From: an uncultured Ectothiorhodospiraceae bacterium
GTDB taxonomy: Bacteria; Pseudomonadota; Gammaproteobacteria; Nevskiales; Oceanococcaceae
Assembly (NCBI GenBank): GCA_937141935.1
Contig: CAKZQS010000040.1
Location: 1-64,000 of the forward strand
Direction of reading: 5' to 3'
Length of the DNA stretch: 64,000 nt
Positions 41,799 to 52,912 of the stretch are shown in pieces. Each line of letters opens with the position of its first letter. Within the stretch, counting starts at the first letter, position 1. The notes under the pieces were generated by a model that had not been told where the DNA came from, did not search any database, and saw only the letters and a program-made list of their open reading frames with translations. Both the position numbers and the translations under genes were made by a program.

Positions 41799-43178
41799 CT
41801 AGTTCTCCGCGGCCGTGCGGAAGCTCCAGACGAAGGGCTCGCCCAGCGCCTTGCCGCGTTCGTCGCGCGCCCGGGTGGTCAGCACGGCGGTGTATTCGTG
41901 GTCGGGCAGCAGGGTCTCGCGGATACGCACGCCCAGGCCGTGCGAGCCGCCGCCCTGGTACAGGCGGGCCTGCATGTCTACGGTGTCGGTCGGCACCACG
42001 TTGCCAGCCTCGTCAAAGAGCACCAGCACCCCGGCGCGCTCGGTCTCGGGCACCGCGGCCCAGTGCACCGCGCTGGACAGGTAGGCGCGCAGGTAGCGAT
42101 CCGCCGAGCGGCCTACCGGCACATCGCGCTCGCCGTTCTCCGGGTGCAGCCCGGCCAGCCGCGGCGGGCGGGACTCCGCCACGCCCTGCTGCAGCTTGTC
42201 CCAGAGCTGCTCGTAAAGCGCGGCAATCATGTGCCCCGTGTCGATGACGCCGCCGGAGCCGGTGAAGTAGTGGCCGGCGCCGAAGGGCATCTGCTGGCGC
42301 ACACGGTCGAACTCGACGGCGGCGCCGGCGCGTTCGGCCAGCACCAGCGTGCGCGTGCCCAGCGCGGCGGCCTCGATGCGCTCGGCGCTGGCGCCCTCGG
42401 TGCCGATCTGCTCGTAGACGCTGAGCAGGGTCTGTGTGGGCGGGAAGGTCAGGTAGGGCACATCCGCCCAGATGTCCTGCTCGCGGATCGCGATGACATC
42501 CATGGAATATTCCATGCTGTTCAGCGAGGCCGAGCCGAAGCCGGAGGCAAGCAGGTCAAAGGGCTCGTCGCCAACCACGGCGCGCAGCGCATCGCCAACG
42601 CTGCTGTCGGCGCCGGGCGGGAAGGCATCCGCCGTGTAGGCCGGCGAGGATTCCAGGTCCTCGCCGCGCTCCTGCAGCTGCGGCTCGAACAGCGAATCCC
42701 AAACCTGATCCCCCAGGCCGTGCGCGGCCATGCCCATCGCGAAGGCGATCTTGGTGCCGCAGCTATCGTCGATGCGCACCTCGGCCAGCGGCAGCACCTC
42801 CTCCAGCACCCGGTCGTAATAGTCCAGCGTGCCGTTGAACACCGGAATCTCCAGCCCGTTGCCCTGCGTGCAGCCCTCGGCGCGCAGCTGCTCCATCAGG
42901 GGGTTGTGGAAGTACTCCCAATGCGCGTGTTCGGCGATGTCGCGCCCCGCGGGGTCGACGATGCCGGTGAAATAGCCGCCGTCCGGGTAGATCGCGCCGG
43001 CCAGCAGCGCCGGGCGGTGGGCCGTCAGGATCGCCTTCAGCGGATGGCTGTCCGCCAGGTAGGTGCGGCCGTACTCGGCCATCAGCGCGTGGGTGGCCAT
43101 GCCGGCGGCATGCAGCGGCAGGCTGGCGAAGCCGAGCAGCAGGCTGCCGACGGTGGCGGGGAGCAGGGAAGGCTTCAT
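41799..43178 (-). CDS. Secreted zinc-dependent phospholipase C-like protein
   Basis: A 459-residue exported protein with a signal peptide ending LPLHAAG. The N-terminal 250 residues are helical with many His/Asp/Trp in the pattern of Zn-dependent PLC/S1-P1-like folds: MATHALMAEYG, AGAIYPDGGYF, EHAHWEYF, and GMAAHGLGDQVWDSLFE. The last 110 residues are an Ig-like beta domain (LHPENGERDVPVGRSADRYLRAYLSSAV). It likely releases phosphorylated headgroups from phospholipids. Immediately upstream of phoD in the same operon. The family assignment rests on motif pattern, not on overall similarity. Confidence 0.78.
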   Translation of the reverse strand: MKPSLLPATVGSLLLGFASLPLHAAGMATHALMAEYGRTYLADSHPLKAILTAHRPALLAGAIYPDGGYFTGIVDPAGRDIAEHAHWEYFHNPLMEQLRAEGCTQGNGLEIPVFNGTLDYYDRVLEEVLPLAEVRIDDSCGTKIAFAMGMAAHGLGDQVWDSLFEPQLQERGEDLESSPAYTADAFPPGADSSVGDALRAVVGDEPFDLLASGFGSASLNSMEYSMDVIAIREQDIWADVPYLTFPPTQTLLSVYEQIGTEGASAERIEAAALGTRTLVLAERAGAAVEFDRVRQQMPFGAGHYFTGSGGVIDTGHMIAALYEQLWDKLQQGVAESRPPRLAGLHPENGERDVPVGRSADRYLRAYLSSAVHWAAVPETERAGVLVLFDEAGNVVPTDTVDMQARLYQGGGSHGLGVRIRETLLPDHEYTAVLTTRARDERGKALGEPFVWSFRTAAEN

Positions 43179-43208
43179 CGATGGGCGCTCCGGTGGGGCA
43201 CGCAGGAT

Positions 43209-43562
43209 CTAGGGTTGGCTGGGCGCCGCCTCGCGCAGGGCGCGGCGGCGGGCAAAGGCCTCGCGGGCCTCCACCAGCGCCGCTTCGGGCACGGGCGTCG
43301 GCGTGGGCGTGACAGTCGCGGTGGGCGTCGCCGTGGGGGCGGCGCTGGGCGAGGTCGTGGGCGCCGCGGTCGTGACCGGTGTGGCCGGGGGCGTCACGGC
43401 GGGCGTCGGCGAAGGCTCGCTCGTCGGGCGCGGGGTGGGCGTGGTGGCCGGCGTCGGCGATGCCGAGCCCAGCGGCGCACCGCGATTGCCGTCATCGCCA
43501 TCGCCGCCACAGGCCGCCAGCAGCAGCGCCAGCAGCAACAGGGGCACGGAGAGTCGGCTCAT
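43209..43562 (-). CDS. Thr/Pro-rich lipoprotein
   Basis: A 117-residue lipoprotein: signal SRLSVPLLLLALLLAAC, a Gly/Asp patch, then about 60 residues of Thr-Pro-Ala-Ser repeats and a short charged helix (EAREAFARRRALREA). The repeat zone is an extended spacer. No family. It lies 30 bases before the PLC-like gene, in the same direction. Confidence 0.7.
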   Translation of the reverse strand: MSRLSVPLLLLALLLAACGGDGDDGNRGAPLGSASPTPATTPTPRPTSEPSPTPAVTPPATPVTTAAPTTSPSAAPTATPTATVTPTPTPVPEAALVEAREAFARRRALREAAPSQP

Positions 43563-43740
43563 GCGCAGACCATGGCAGGAAAAAAGCAGCCTGACATCGT
43601 CGCCGAAAAAGATGACGACGCGGCGACAGGGCTCGCGCAGGCGCTGCGGGCGCCAGCCTGGGCCCAGGCCCAGGACCAGCCCCGGGCTCGGCGCCGGGCC
43701 GACAAGGGCCGGCTGCGGGTCGGGAGTACGGGTGCCGCGC

Positions 43741-44190
43741 TCATCGTGGCTTCGCCGGGCGGTGCAACAGATCCTCGCGGCGCGAGCGCAGCTTGGGCTT
43801 CTGCGCCAGGGCCTCCAGGCGGCTGTCCGCCGGGGCGGCCGCGGGCGCCGCGGCACCGCTTGCTCGCGCGGCCCCGGTCGCCCGCGCGCCCCCGCTCGCC
43901 CGCGGTCGTTCCTCGGGCGCTGCCAGGTCGGGGTCCTGGCGGCCGCGCAGCATGCGGCTCAGTTCCCAGAAGCACCACAGCAGCGCGGCGTAGACGATGG
44001 CGGTCTTCAACAGCAGCGCCGGCCCCAGCCACGCCGGAGCACGCGTCTCCAGGTAGGCCGCGATGTCCGCATAGACCCAGGCGCTGGTCAGCGCGAAGGC
44101 CACCGCAAACAGCATCCGCAGCAGCCGCGCCCGATAGCGCCGCAGCAGCGTGAGCAGCGCGGCGGTGCGGGCAAAGCGGTACAGCGACAT
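43741..44190 (-). CDS. Hypothetical membrane protein
   Basis: A 149-residue protein with two or three hydrophobic helices in the first 80 residues (LLRMLFAVAFALTSAWVYADIAAYL, ALLLKTAIVYAALLWCFWEL) and a long Ala/Gly/Arg-rich cytoplasmic tail. No family recognised. It begins six bases after the 78-residue gene, so the two are coupled. Confidence 0.65.
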   Translation of the reverse strand: MSLYRFARTAALLTLLRRYRARLLRMLFAVAFALTSAWVYADIAAYLETRAPAWLGPALLLKTAIVYAALLWCFWELSRMLRGRQDPDLAAPEERPRASGGARATGAARASGAAAPAAAPADSRLEALAQKPKLRSRREDLLHRPAKPR

Positions 44191-44196
44191 GGCCCG

Positions 44197-44433
44197 CTAG
44201 AAGAGGTTGATGCCCAGCAGGGCCAGCGCACCCAGCAGCCCGGTTTGCTTGATGTCGGCGAGCACATCCTTCTCGGCATCGGCCAGCAGGTATTCCAGGT
44301 CCTGCGTGGACAGCTCGCTCTCGCTTTTGCCGGCCAGGATCAAATCCTTACGCACCCGCCGCACAGCGGCCTCACGCACGCGGCGGCGGATGACCTTGTG
44401 CGGCAGGTAGCGGCCGAGCGTTTCCAGGTCCAT
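44197..44433 (-). CDS. Small hypothetical protein with hydrophobic C-terminus
   Basis: A 78-residue protein: a basic N-terminal half (PHKVIRRRVREAAVRRVRKDL), an acidic helix (TQDLEYLLADAEKDVLADIK) and a hydrophobic end (TGLLGALALLGINLF) that could insert into a membrane. ATG at 44433. No family recognised. Operon partner of the next membrane protein. Confidence 0.65.
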   Translation of the reverse strand: MDLETLGRYLPHKVIRRRVREAAVRRVRKDLILAGKSESELSTQDLEYLLADAEKDVLADIKQTGLLGALALLGINLF

Positions 44434-44520
44434 GGCGGGCGGGCAGGGGGCGAGCCCCGATTGTATCGCCGCGCCCGGCCGCTGCAGCGCGTCCCCCTGC
44501 TGCGGCAACGCCTCGCCGCG

Positions 44521-45285
44521 TCAGGCGGCGGCTGCTCCGTGCAGGGCCTGTGGGCCGGCAGCCAGCATCGCGCGCAGCTCGCCGCCCAGCGCCAGGCTCA
44601 GGTCATGCGGGTGCAGCGCGATTCGCAGGCTCGCGCCGGAACGCCGGGCCAGGGCGAGCTGGGCGTGGTTCCAGCGCCGCAGCAAGGCGGCGCGCCAGGC
44701 CGTGTCGGCCTCGAAGCCGAGCAGCGGAAGGGCTTGCGAGCGGCCGCTGGCGCAATCGAGCAAGCCGGCCGCGGTTTCCACCTGGCGGTAGGGCAGCCGC
44801 CGCAGGTCGCCGCGCCGCAGCGGCCCCAGCGCCCAGGCTGGCGGCACGTAGAGCGCGGGCGGGGGCAGGCCCTGCGTGGCGAACCACTGCGCCGCCCGGC
44901 GCATCAGGCTCAGGGCCTGGCCGCGCGACAGGGCCAGATGCTCGCCGGCGTCCCGCGAGATCAGCGCCGCGTGCAGGCGCGAGCGCAGCCCGCGCACATG
45001 CCCCAGGCGATGGGTCCAGCCGTGCGCGGCCAGGGGGTGGCCCTGTGCGGACCAGGCCCGGAGCTGCGCCACTTCGGCCGGCCGCCACGCTCGCCCCGGC
45101 ACGACCAGCAAGGTGGCCGGGGGCCAGCCGGCCGCGCGCAGCAAGGCCAGCAGTTCGCGACAATCGTCCAGCGTCTCCGGCATGACGTCGTGCACGGAGA
45201 CCGTGGGTGGCGGCAGCGGCGGCGAGGACGGCGCCGTGGCTGAGGCGGGCTCTGCCGGCCCGGCCGGCAACAGGCGCGCGGCCAT
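44521..45285 (-). CDS. Polysaccharide deacetylase-like protein (DUF2334)
   Basis: A 254-residue protein of the DUF2334/NodB-like type, a beta/alpha barrel that removes acetyl groups from sugars. Metal-site candidates are VSVHDVMPE near residue 31, HGWTHRLGH near residue 90 and the late LHPHDLS. ATG at 45285 shares a base with the glycosyltransferase stop. No signal peptide, so it would act in the cytoplasm on a lipid-linked or nucleotide sugar, or be exported otherwise. Confidence 0.8.
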   Translation of the reverse strand: MAARLLPAGPAEPASATAPSSPPLPPPTVSVHDVMPETLDDCRELLALLRAAGWPPATLLVVPGRAWRPAEVAQLRAWSAQGHPLAAHGWTHRLGHVRGLRSRLHAALISRDAGEHLALSRGQALSLMRRAAQWFATQGLPPPALYVPPAWALGPLRRGDLRRLPYRQVETAAGLLDCASGRSQALPLLGFEADTAWRAALLRRWNHAQLALARRSGASLRIALHPHDLSLALGGELRAMLAAGPQALHGAAAA

Positions 45286-46463
45286 CAACGGGGCCCGCGC
45301 CTGGGCCGGGCGTGCTGCTCGATCAGGGCCAGCCATTGCCTGAGGGTCTGCGCGTTCAGCGCCTCGGCGGCCTGGCGGGCCTGGCGGCCCACGCGCCGCC
45401 AGCGCGCGGCGGGCAGGCCGCGCAGCGTCTCCAGCCCTTCCAGCACGCTTTGCCCCGGCTCCAGCCGGAACAACCCGCCGCGCAGTTGCGGCCAGTCGTG
45501 GATGCCGGCGCCGGCGGCGACCAGGGCAGGGCGCCCGCGGGCCATCGCCTCCAGCGCGATGGTGCCAAAGGTTTCCAGCGCCGATGGCAGCAGCAGCAAG
45601 TCGGCGGCGTCCAGCTCGTGGCGCAAGGCCGCGCGGCTGAGCCAGCCGTGAAAGCGCACGTTGTCCAGGCCGCGGGCCTGCCGGCGCAGGGCCTGGCGCA
45701 GGGGGCCGTCGCCGCAGATCGAAAAGTCCACCTGTGGCAGTTCGGCCGCGGCCGCGATGATGGCGTCGACGTTCTTCTCCGGCGCCAGGCGGCCGGCGAA
45801 CAGCACCCGGTGCAGCGCGCCGCTGAGCGGACGCGGCGGCGCCTGCAGGAAGGCCGGCGCCAGCGGGGTGCCCATGACATCGGTCTGCGCCGCCCCCAGC
45901 GCGCGCACGGTTTCGATCAGCCGCGGGTTGTGCACCATGACCGTGGCGCTGTGCCGGCAGATCAGCCCGTTCGTGGCGCTCAGGTAGGTATTGGCCAGGC
46001 GCCGCGACACGGGGTTCCAATACAGCCGCGACAGCTCCTCGAACTGGGTGTGAAAGCCGGAGATGAAGCCGCAGCCCTGCTGGCGTGCCAGCGCCAGCCC
46101 CAGCAGCCCGAAGGGGCCGGGCGTGATCGCCACCACGACATCGGGCCGCAAGGCGGCAAAGCGGGCCCAGATCTTGGGCACATTGGGCGTCAGCAGCTTT
46201 TGCGTGGCATCGCCGGGCAGCGGCAGGGCCACCCGCGGCAGCCGGGCGCGCGCCGCCGGCTGGAACATCGCCACCGCCTCGATCCGCGTTTCCAGATGGC
46301 CCATCAGGTCGTGGTAGTAGCTTCCGGCCCCGTTGCGCTCGGGCAGGGCATCGGAGAAGAAAGCCACGCGCAGCGGCCGCAGGCCGCCGCGGGCCGTTTG
46401 CGCCGGCGCCCGCGCCAGGCGTGCCGGGGCCGCCTCCGCGACCGCGAGTTCAGGATGCCTCAC
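45285..46463 (-). CDS. GT4-family glycosyltransferase
   Basis: A 392-residue retaining glycosyltransferase with the GT-B fold. N-terminal acceptor domain: VAFFSDALPERNGAGSYYHDL and ITPGPFGLLGLALARQQG followed by FHTQFEELSRLYW, as in glycolipid-forming MgtA/SqdX-like enzymes. C-terminal donor domain: LFAGRLAPEKN, CGDGPLR, FHGWLS and the E-x7-E region PSALETFGTIALEAMA. The start is GTG with GGAG nine bases upstream, overlapping the sulfotransferase by 14 bases. Sugar donor and acceptor unknown. Confidence 0.9.
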   Translation of the reverse strand: MRHPELAVAEAAPARLARAPAQTARGGLRPLRVAFFSDALPERNGAGSYYHDLMGHLETRIEAVAMFQPAARARLPRVALPLPGDATQKLLTPNVPKIWARFAALRPDVVVAITPGPFGLLGLALARQQGCGFISGFHTQFEELSRLYWNPVSRRLANTYLSATNGLICRHSATVMVHNPRLIETVRALGAAQTDVMGTPLAPAFLQAPPRPLSGALHRVLFAGRLAPEKNVDAIIAAAAELPQVDFSICGDGPLRQALRRQARGLDNVRFHGWLSRAALRHELDAADLLLLPSALETFGTIALEAMARGRPALVAAGAGIHDWPQLRGGLFRLEPGQSVLEGLETLRGLPAARWRRVGRQARQAAEALNAQTLRQWLALIEQHARPRRGPR

Positions 46464-47601
46464 GCAATCTCTCTCCTTCCTGGGCGAGCAAACATTCGTA
46501 ATCGGCCTGCATCGGCGGGCTGTCGAGGTGTTCGGGCCGATGCCGATGCGCGCTGCGGTAGCGGCGGCTGGCGCTCTCGGCGGCGGCCAGCGCGGCCTGC
46601 AGCTCGGGCCCCGCGGGCAGGGCAAGCTCGGCGAGCAGGCGCTCCAGCGTGCTGCCGGCGTGCTGCTTCAGCGTGGCCATGTCGAGCACCCGCACGCGCT
46701 CGGGGTAGCGCCGCTGCGCCTGGCGCAGGTGCGCATAGCCCTGCTCGTAGGCGCGGCGAAATTGTTCGGGGTAGAGCCGGTCCGGGCGCGTGCCGAGCAG
46801 GCTGTGGCCCGGCGCGACGGCGCTGAGCTGGGAACTCAGGGCCGCCTCCGGCTCCCGGATGCACAGGAGGAAACGGGCATCCGGGAAGGCCTCGGCCAGG
46901 GCCTCGACCCAGGTCGCAAAGGCGGCGTTCTTGCTCAGCAGGCGGCGCTGGCCGCCGTCGGCGTAGAGCTGCTTTTGCAGCATGCGCCGGTAGAACCCGA
47001 CGATGAGTTCGCGCTCGGGCGCGCCCATGCGGTCCAGCGCCGCCAGCCGCCACAGGGCGGCGCTGTGCGGGAAGGCCAGTGCCAGGATGAAGCAGGCGCC
47101 GGCGGGCAGCAGCGCGAGGTAGTCCTCCTCGGCGGCCTCCAGCGCGGTCTCGTGGATGGCGTCCAGTTGCCCGAGCAAGCGCCGACTCAGGGCGTCGACG
47201 CCGCGGCGGCCCCAGCCGCCGAGCCGCGCGTCGGCGGCGATCAGCGCCCGCCAGGCCTTGCGTTCGCTGACGGAGGGGGCGAGCAGCGCCTCCCAGGTGC
47301 GCATGGTGCAGCGATCCGGGTCGGCGGCCAGCGTGCGGTGCACAAAGGTGGTGCCGCTGCGCGGCACCCCCAGGATGAACAGCGGGGCCTCGATGCGCTG
47401 GCGGCGGTAGCCGGGGTAGAGCACTTCGTCCAGCGCAAAGCCCAGCCAGTGCAGCGACTGCAGCGTCAGGTAGGGCGGCAGGCCCAGCGCCAGCGTCGCC
47501 ACACGCCGTGGCGTCAGGGGCGCCGCGCTCTGTCCGGGGCGCAGCGCCTGGCCGATCCAGGTGCCGTGCAGGCGCAGGCTGCGGGTCAGGGCGGCAAACA
47601 T
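46450..47601 (-). CDS. Sulfotransferase family protein
   Basis: A 383-residue PAPS-dependent sulfotransferase. The 5'-phosphosulfate loop is GVPRSGTTFVHRTL near residue 80; a second region, KNAAFATWVEALAEAFPDARFLLCIREP, supplies the 3'-phosphate-binding Arg/Ser. It belongs to the group acting on lipids or glycans rather than small phenols, judging from size and the N-terminal helical region. First gene of the eight-gene minus-strand run; together with the glycosyltransferase it suggests a sulfated glycolipid or glycan. ATG at 47601. Confidence 0.88.
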   Translation of the reverse strand: MFAALTRSLRLHGTWIGQALRPGQSAAPLTPRRVATLALGLPPYLTLQSLHWLGFALDEVLYPGYRRQRIEAPLFILGVPRSGTTFVHRTLAADPDRCTMRTWEALLAPSVSERKAWRALIAADARLGGWGRRGVDALSRRLLGQLDAIHETALEAAEEDYLALLPAGACFILALAFPHSAALWRLAALDRMGAPERELIVGFYRRMLQKQLYADGGQRRLLSKNAAFATWVEALAEAFPDARFLLCIREPEAALSSQLSAVAPGHSLLGTRPDRLYPEQFRRAYEQGYAHLRQAQRRYPERVRVLDMATLKQHAGSTLERLLAELALPAGPELQAALAAAESASRRYRSAHRHRPEHLDSPPMQADYECLLAQEGERLREAS

Positions 47602-47774
47602 GGGCGCATTGTCAAAGCCGCCGATGACGCTTTGGTTGCCGCAGTGTTGCGGCTTTGCGTCAGTGCCGGCCCGTGGCGGGGCGCGCGGCCCCGCCCCGCA
47701 AACCAAGCGGGCTGCGCCGGGAGCATTCGGCGACAATGCGGGTCTGAGTGTTTGGGTTGTCCGTCGGGGGCGAG

Positions 47775-48545
47775 ATGTCGTCTGTGCGAAATCGCATCGT
47801 TTTGAATGCCCGGCCCTTAGCGGCTGCGGGGGCGGCTGTGGGGTCAGCTCTGGCGCGCGGGCGCGGGGCCGTGCGGCAGGGGCGCCGTGTGGCGGCGGGG
47901 CTGCTGCTGTGGCCGCTCGCTGCGTTGCTCGGCGGCTGCGCCACCTTGAGTGCCGACGAATGCCACAACGCCAACTGGCGCGACCTGGGCCACACCGAGG
48001 GTGCGCAGGGTTACCGCATGACGCGCTTTCGCGAGCACATCAAGGCCTGCAGCGCGCATGGGGTGTCGCCGGTGCTGGATGATTACCTCAAGGGCCACCG
48101 CGCCGGCCTGGCGCAGTGGTGCGAGCGCCCCAGCGCCGGCTTCGAGCGGGGCCGCAGCGGCGGCGACCGCCCGGAAGGGCTGTGTGAACCCACGCAGGCC
48201 CGGGCGATCCTCGCGGCCTGGGAGCACGGCCATGGCGTGCGTCAGGCCGAACTCGATTACGAGCGCGCCGAGCGCGACTACGAGCAGGCCCGCCACGACC
48301 TCTACCGCATCGAGGGCGAGGTCGACCGCCTGCGCCTGGCGCTGATCCACGACGAGGGCAACCCCGAGCACCGCCGCGAGCAGCTCAATCGGCTCGATTA
48401 TCTGCGCGCCCGGGCGGTGGAGGAGTCCTTCCGCCTGCAGCGGGCCCGCCGCGATGCGCTGCGCGCGCAGGCCGAGTACGACCGCCGCCTGGCCGACTGG
48501 CGGGCCGAACAGCGGCGCCAGGAGGCGCGCGCTAGCGCGGGTTGA
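47775..48545 (+). CDS. DUF2799 lipoprotein
   Basis: A 256-residue lipoprotein. The long leader (about 45 residues, Arg-rich) ends in a hydrophobic stretch and lipobox LLGGC. The DUF2799 core follows (DECHNANWRDLGHTEGAQG, then a repeated C..HG-DY pattern), and the last 110 residues form an extended charged coiled coil (LDYERAERDYEQARHDLYRIEGEVDRLRL). ATG at 47775 chosen; it is preceded by GGGGGCGAG. Its end overlaps the convergent second PhoD gene by 14 bases. Function unknown; the coiled coil implies a periplasmic stalk. Confidence 0.8.
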   Translation: MSSVRNRIVLNARPLAAAGAAVGSALARGRGAVRQGRRVAAGLLLWPLAALLGGCATLSADECHNANWRDLGHTEGAQGYRMTRFREHIKACSAHGVSPVLDDYLKGHRAGLAQWCERPSAGFERGRSGGDRPEGLCEPTQARAILAAWEHGHGVRQAELDYERAERDYEQARHDLYRIEGEVDRLRLALIHDEGNPEHRREQLNRLDYLRARAVEESFRLQRARRDALRAQAEYDRRLADWRAEQRRQEARASAG

Positions 48546-50526
48546 GCTCGCCCTCGGGGGCCAGCGGCGCGGCGCGGCTGCCCTGCGTCGGGCTGACCAT
48601 CATCCCGTGCACCGTCACGGCATCGATCTGGTCGCGGTAGCGCGGGCTGGGCAGCGCCGCGGGGTCGTCGCTGGCGTAGCTGATCATCTGCTGGCCCAGC
48701 ACGTCGGGCGAATCCGGCGTCAGCTTGTCCTGCCACCAGTATTCGAAGGTGGCGGCCTCGGCGGTCAGGTGCAGCAGGCCGTAGCCGTGGTCCACCCACT
48801 CGATGTACTGGCAATTGCGGTCGGCGTTGATGACCAGCTGCTCGATGGCCCGGCTGCCCAGCACCTGGTCGGCGCGGGTGCTCAGCGGGTTGGCATTGGC
48901 GATCAGCTCGTCGGCGCCGCCGCGGCCCATGGAGGTGGGCGCGAACTCCACGCCCACCGATTGCGCGCGGTTGTTCAGCAGCGCCGTGTTGCCGGAGGTG
49001 GCGCGCATGAAGCCGGCGAGCTGGTTTTCGAGGGTCGAGCCGCTGCGCGGGTTCAGGATCGGCAGCCCGCTCAGGTAGCTGCTGGCGACGCTGAGGCTTT
49101 CGACCAGGTCCGAGGCCCAGTTGCCATGGGTGTCGCCGGAGAGCACGACATTGTTGGCGATGCGGCTGCCGGCCGGGTTGTCGCCGCGCAGGTAGGCAAA
49201 CAGGCGGTCGCGCTCCTGCGTGTAGCTGGCCCAGCGTGACAGGCCCAGGAGCTGGCTGTCGTCGCCGGGGATCAGCTGCGGCTCAATCGGCGCCAGCCAG
49301 TGCTGGTTCACCAGCAGGCGCCAGGTCTTGCCGGCGGCGGCCGACTCCGACAGGCCGGCCGTCAGCCACTCGAACTGGGGCCGGCCCAACTTGCTCGGGG
49401 CGCCGTCGAGGTGGCTGCTGTCGGTCTCCACCTCGCCCGTGGTCCGCGACCAGGTGTCCAGGCAGAAAATGTCGGCCAGCGGGCCGTAATCGAGCTTGCG
49501 GTACAGCAGCGGCTGGCGCGGCGCCTCCGGGTAGGAGCCATCCTCGACCAGCAGGAACTCGCCGGAGCCGTCGGGGCGCGGTGGGCGCGAGGGCGTCCAC
49601 TCCCAAAACGCCTGCACCACGTCCTCCAGCGTGGTGGTCGATTCCAGATCCGGCGCGGCCAGCTCGTTGCCGTAGCCCACCGAGATGTCGTGGTTGTCCC
49701 AGATGATGCTCCAGGGGTGCTGCTGGTGGGCCCGCAGGTGGTTGGGGTCCGAGCGCCACAGCGCATAACGGCGGCGCACCTCGTCCAGGTTGGTCCAGTC
49801 GCGATAGTCGACGTCGTTGGTGTCGAAGCGGTCCAGTCGGGCGCGCACTTCCTCGTCGTTGTCGACGAAGTCGTAGATGTAGTCGCCGCAGTGCACGACG
49901 AGGTCCAGGTCCTCGCGGTTGGCAATGTGCCCATAGCCGGACCACCAGCTGGACCAATAGCTGGAGCAGGCCACCACGGCGATGCGCAAGGATTCCACCA
50001 TGCTGTCCGGCGCCGTGCGGGTGCGGCCGATGATCGAGTCGGCCCCCAGCGCGCTGAACTGGTAGTAATAGCTTCGCCCGGCGGCCAGGCCCGTGGCATC
50101 CACCTTCACCGTGTAATCGCGGGCGGCGATGGCATCCTGGCTGCCCGCGGCCACGACGCCGGTGACCTGCGGCTGCGCGCCGCTGTCGTCAAAGCCGGTG
50201 CCGATGCGCCACTGCACCGGCACGGGCTCGCCATCCGGCTGCGGGCGGGTCACGCGGGTCCACAGGATCACGCGGTCGGCGAGCGGGTCGCCACTGGCCA
50301 CGCCGTGGGCAAAGGGCAGGGGCGTGACCTGCGGAAAGTCGAAATCCAGTGCGCCGGGGTCGGTACCGGGGTCGGCACCGGGGTTGTTGCCCGGGTCCGG
50401 GGCCGGCGCAGCCGGCCCGCCGCCCGGCGTCGAATTGGCGCCATCGCAGGCGCCAAGCAGTGGCAGGCTGCCCGCGGCGGGCAGGGCGCTCAGGCCTTTC
50501 AGCAGGGTACGGCGGGTCGTGCTCAT
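48532..50526 (-). CDS. PhoD-type alkaline phosphatase/phosphodiesterase, copy 2
   Basis: A 664-residue PhoD-family protein, about 100 residues longer than copy 1. The start [25 protein letters not shown] is a twin-arginine signal with a lipobox; a Gly/Pro/Asp linker precedes [19 protein letters not shown]. Metal-site segments: [27 protein letters not shown] and LSGDTHGNW. The pairwise layout matches copy 1 but the sequences have diverged well, so they probably differ in substrate. It has no operon partner. Confidence 0.92.
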   Translation of the reverse strand: MSTTRRTLLKGLSALPAAGSLPLLGACDGANSTPGGGPAAPAPDPGNNPGADPGTDPGALDFDFPQVTPLPFAHGVASGDPLADRVILWTRVTRPQPDGEPVPVQWRIGTGFDDSGAQPQVTGVVAAGSQDAIAARDYTVKVDATGLAAGRSYYYQFSALGADSIIGRTRTAPDSMVESLRIAVVACSSYWSSWWSGYGHIANREDLDLVVHCGDYIYDFVDNDEEVRARLDRFDTNDVDYRDWTNLDEVRRRYALWRSDPNHLRAHQQHPWSIIWDNHDISVGYGNELAAPDLESTTTLEDVVQAFWEWTPSRPPRPDGSGEFLLVEDGSYPEAPRQPLLYRKLDYGPLADIFCLDTWSRTTGEVETDSSHLDGAPSKLGRPQFEWLTAGLSESAAAGKTWRLLVNQHWLAPIEPQLIPGDDSQLLGLSRWASYTQERDRLFAYLRGDNPAGSRIANNVVLSGDTHGNWASDLVESLSVASSYLSGLPILNPRSGSTLENQLAGFMRATSGNTALLNNRAQSVGVEFAPTSMGRGGADELIANANPLSTRADQVLGSRAIEQLVINADRNCQYIEWVDHGYGLLHLTAEAATFEYWWQDKLTPDSPDVLGQQMISYASDDPAALPSPRYRDQIDAVTVHGMMVSPTQGSRAAPLAPEGELNPR

Positions 50527-50767
50527 GGGGCGGTTCGGCGGCGGTCAGGCGCCCACGATAGCGCCGCGATGTAACGAAGGTGCGACAGTGTTGCAGCCCC
50601 CGACCCCGTGGCCGTGCGGTGGCCGCGCGGCGGCTGCGGGAAACCTAAGCCGGCGCACCGGGTCGGAGAGCAACGCGCCTGCCGGGCTGGCGGAGGACCC
50701 TCTGCCCGCGCAGTGCCGACAACAACGCCCAACAAGGTTCTTTCATGCAGAACCGCACGAGGACGCC

Positions 50768-52783
<2,016 letters not shown>

Positions 52784-52818
52784 CGCGACGAAAACGGACT
52801 AACAGCCCCGGACTGACC

Positions 52819-52849
52819 GGGTCGGCCGGCCTGCAATGCCGGCCGGCCC
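52819..52849. terminator. 12-bp hairpin between convergent genes
   Basis: A 12-base-pair stem with one G-T pair (52819-52830 with 52838-52849) and a seven-base loop in the gap between the S8 protease and the dioxygenase, so it could serve both strands. No T-run on either side. Confidence 0.5.
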
Positions 52850-52912
52850 AGCGTGGCGCGCGGCGAGGGCTGGCCGTACGCGCCCTTGGCCTCGGGTTGC
52901 CCGCTCGCGGCT

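Noticed and set aside
43300-43500. Direct-repeat element in the Thr/Pro-rich lipoprotein
   Set aside because: Repeats are imperfect and explained by Thr-Pro codons in a spacer.
44455-44475. Promoter (TACAAT -10) before the 78-residue gene
   Set aside because: The -10 looks good on the minus strand, but no acceptable -35 lies 16-18 bases upstream; not strong enough to list.
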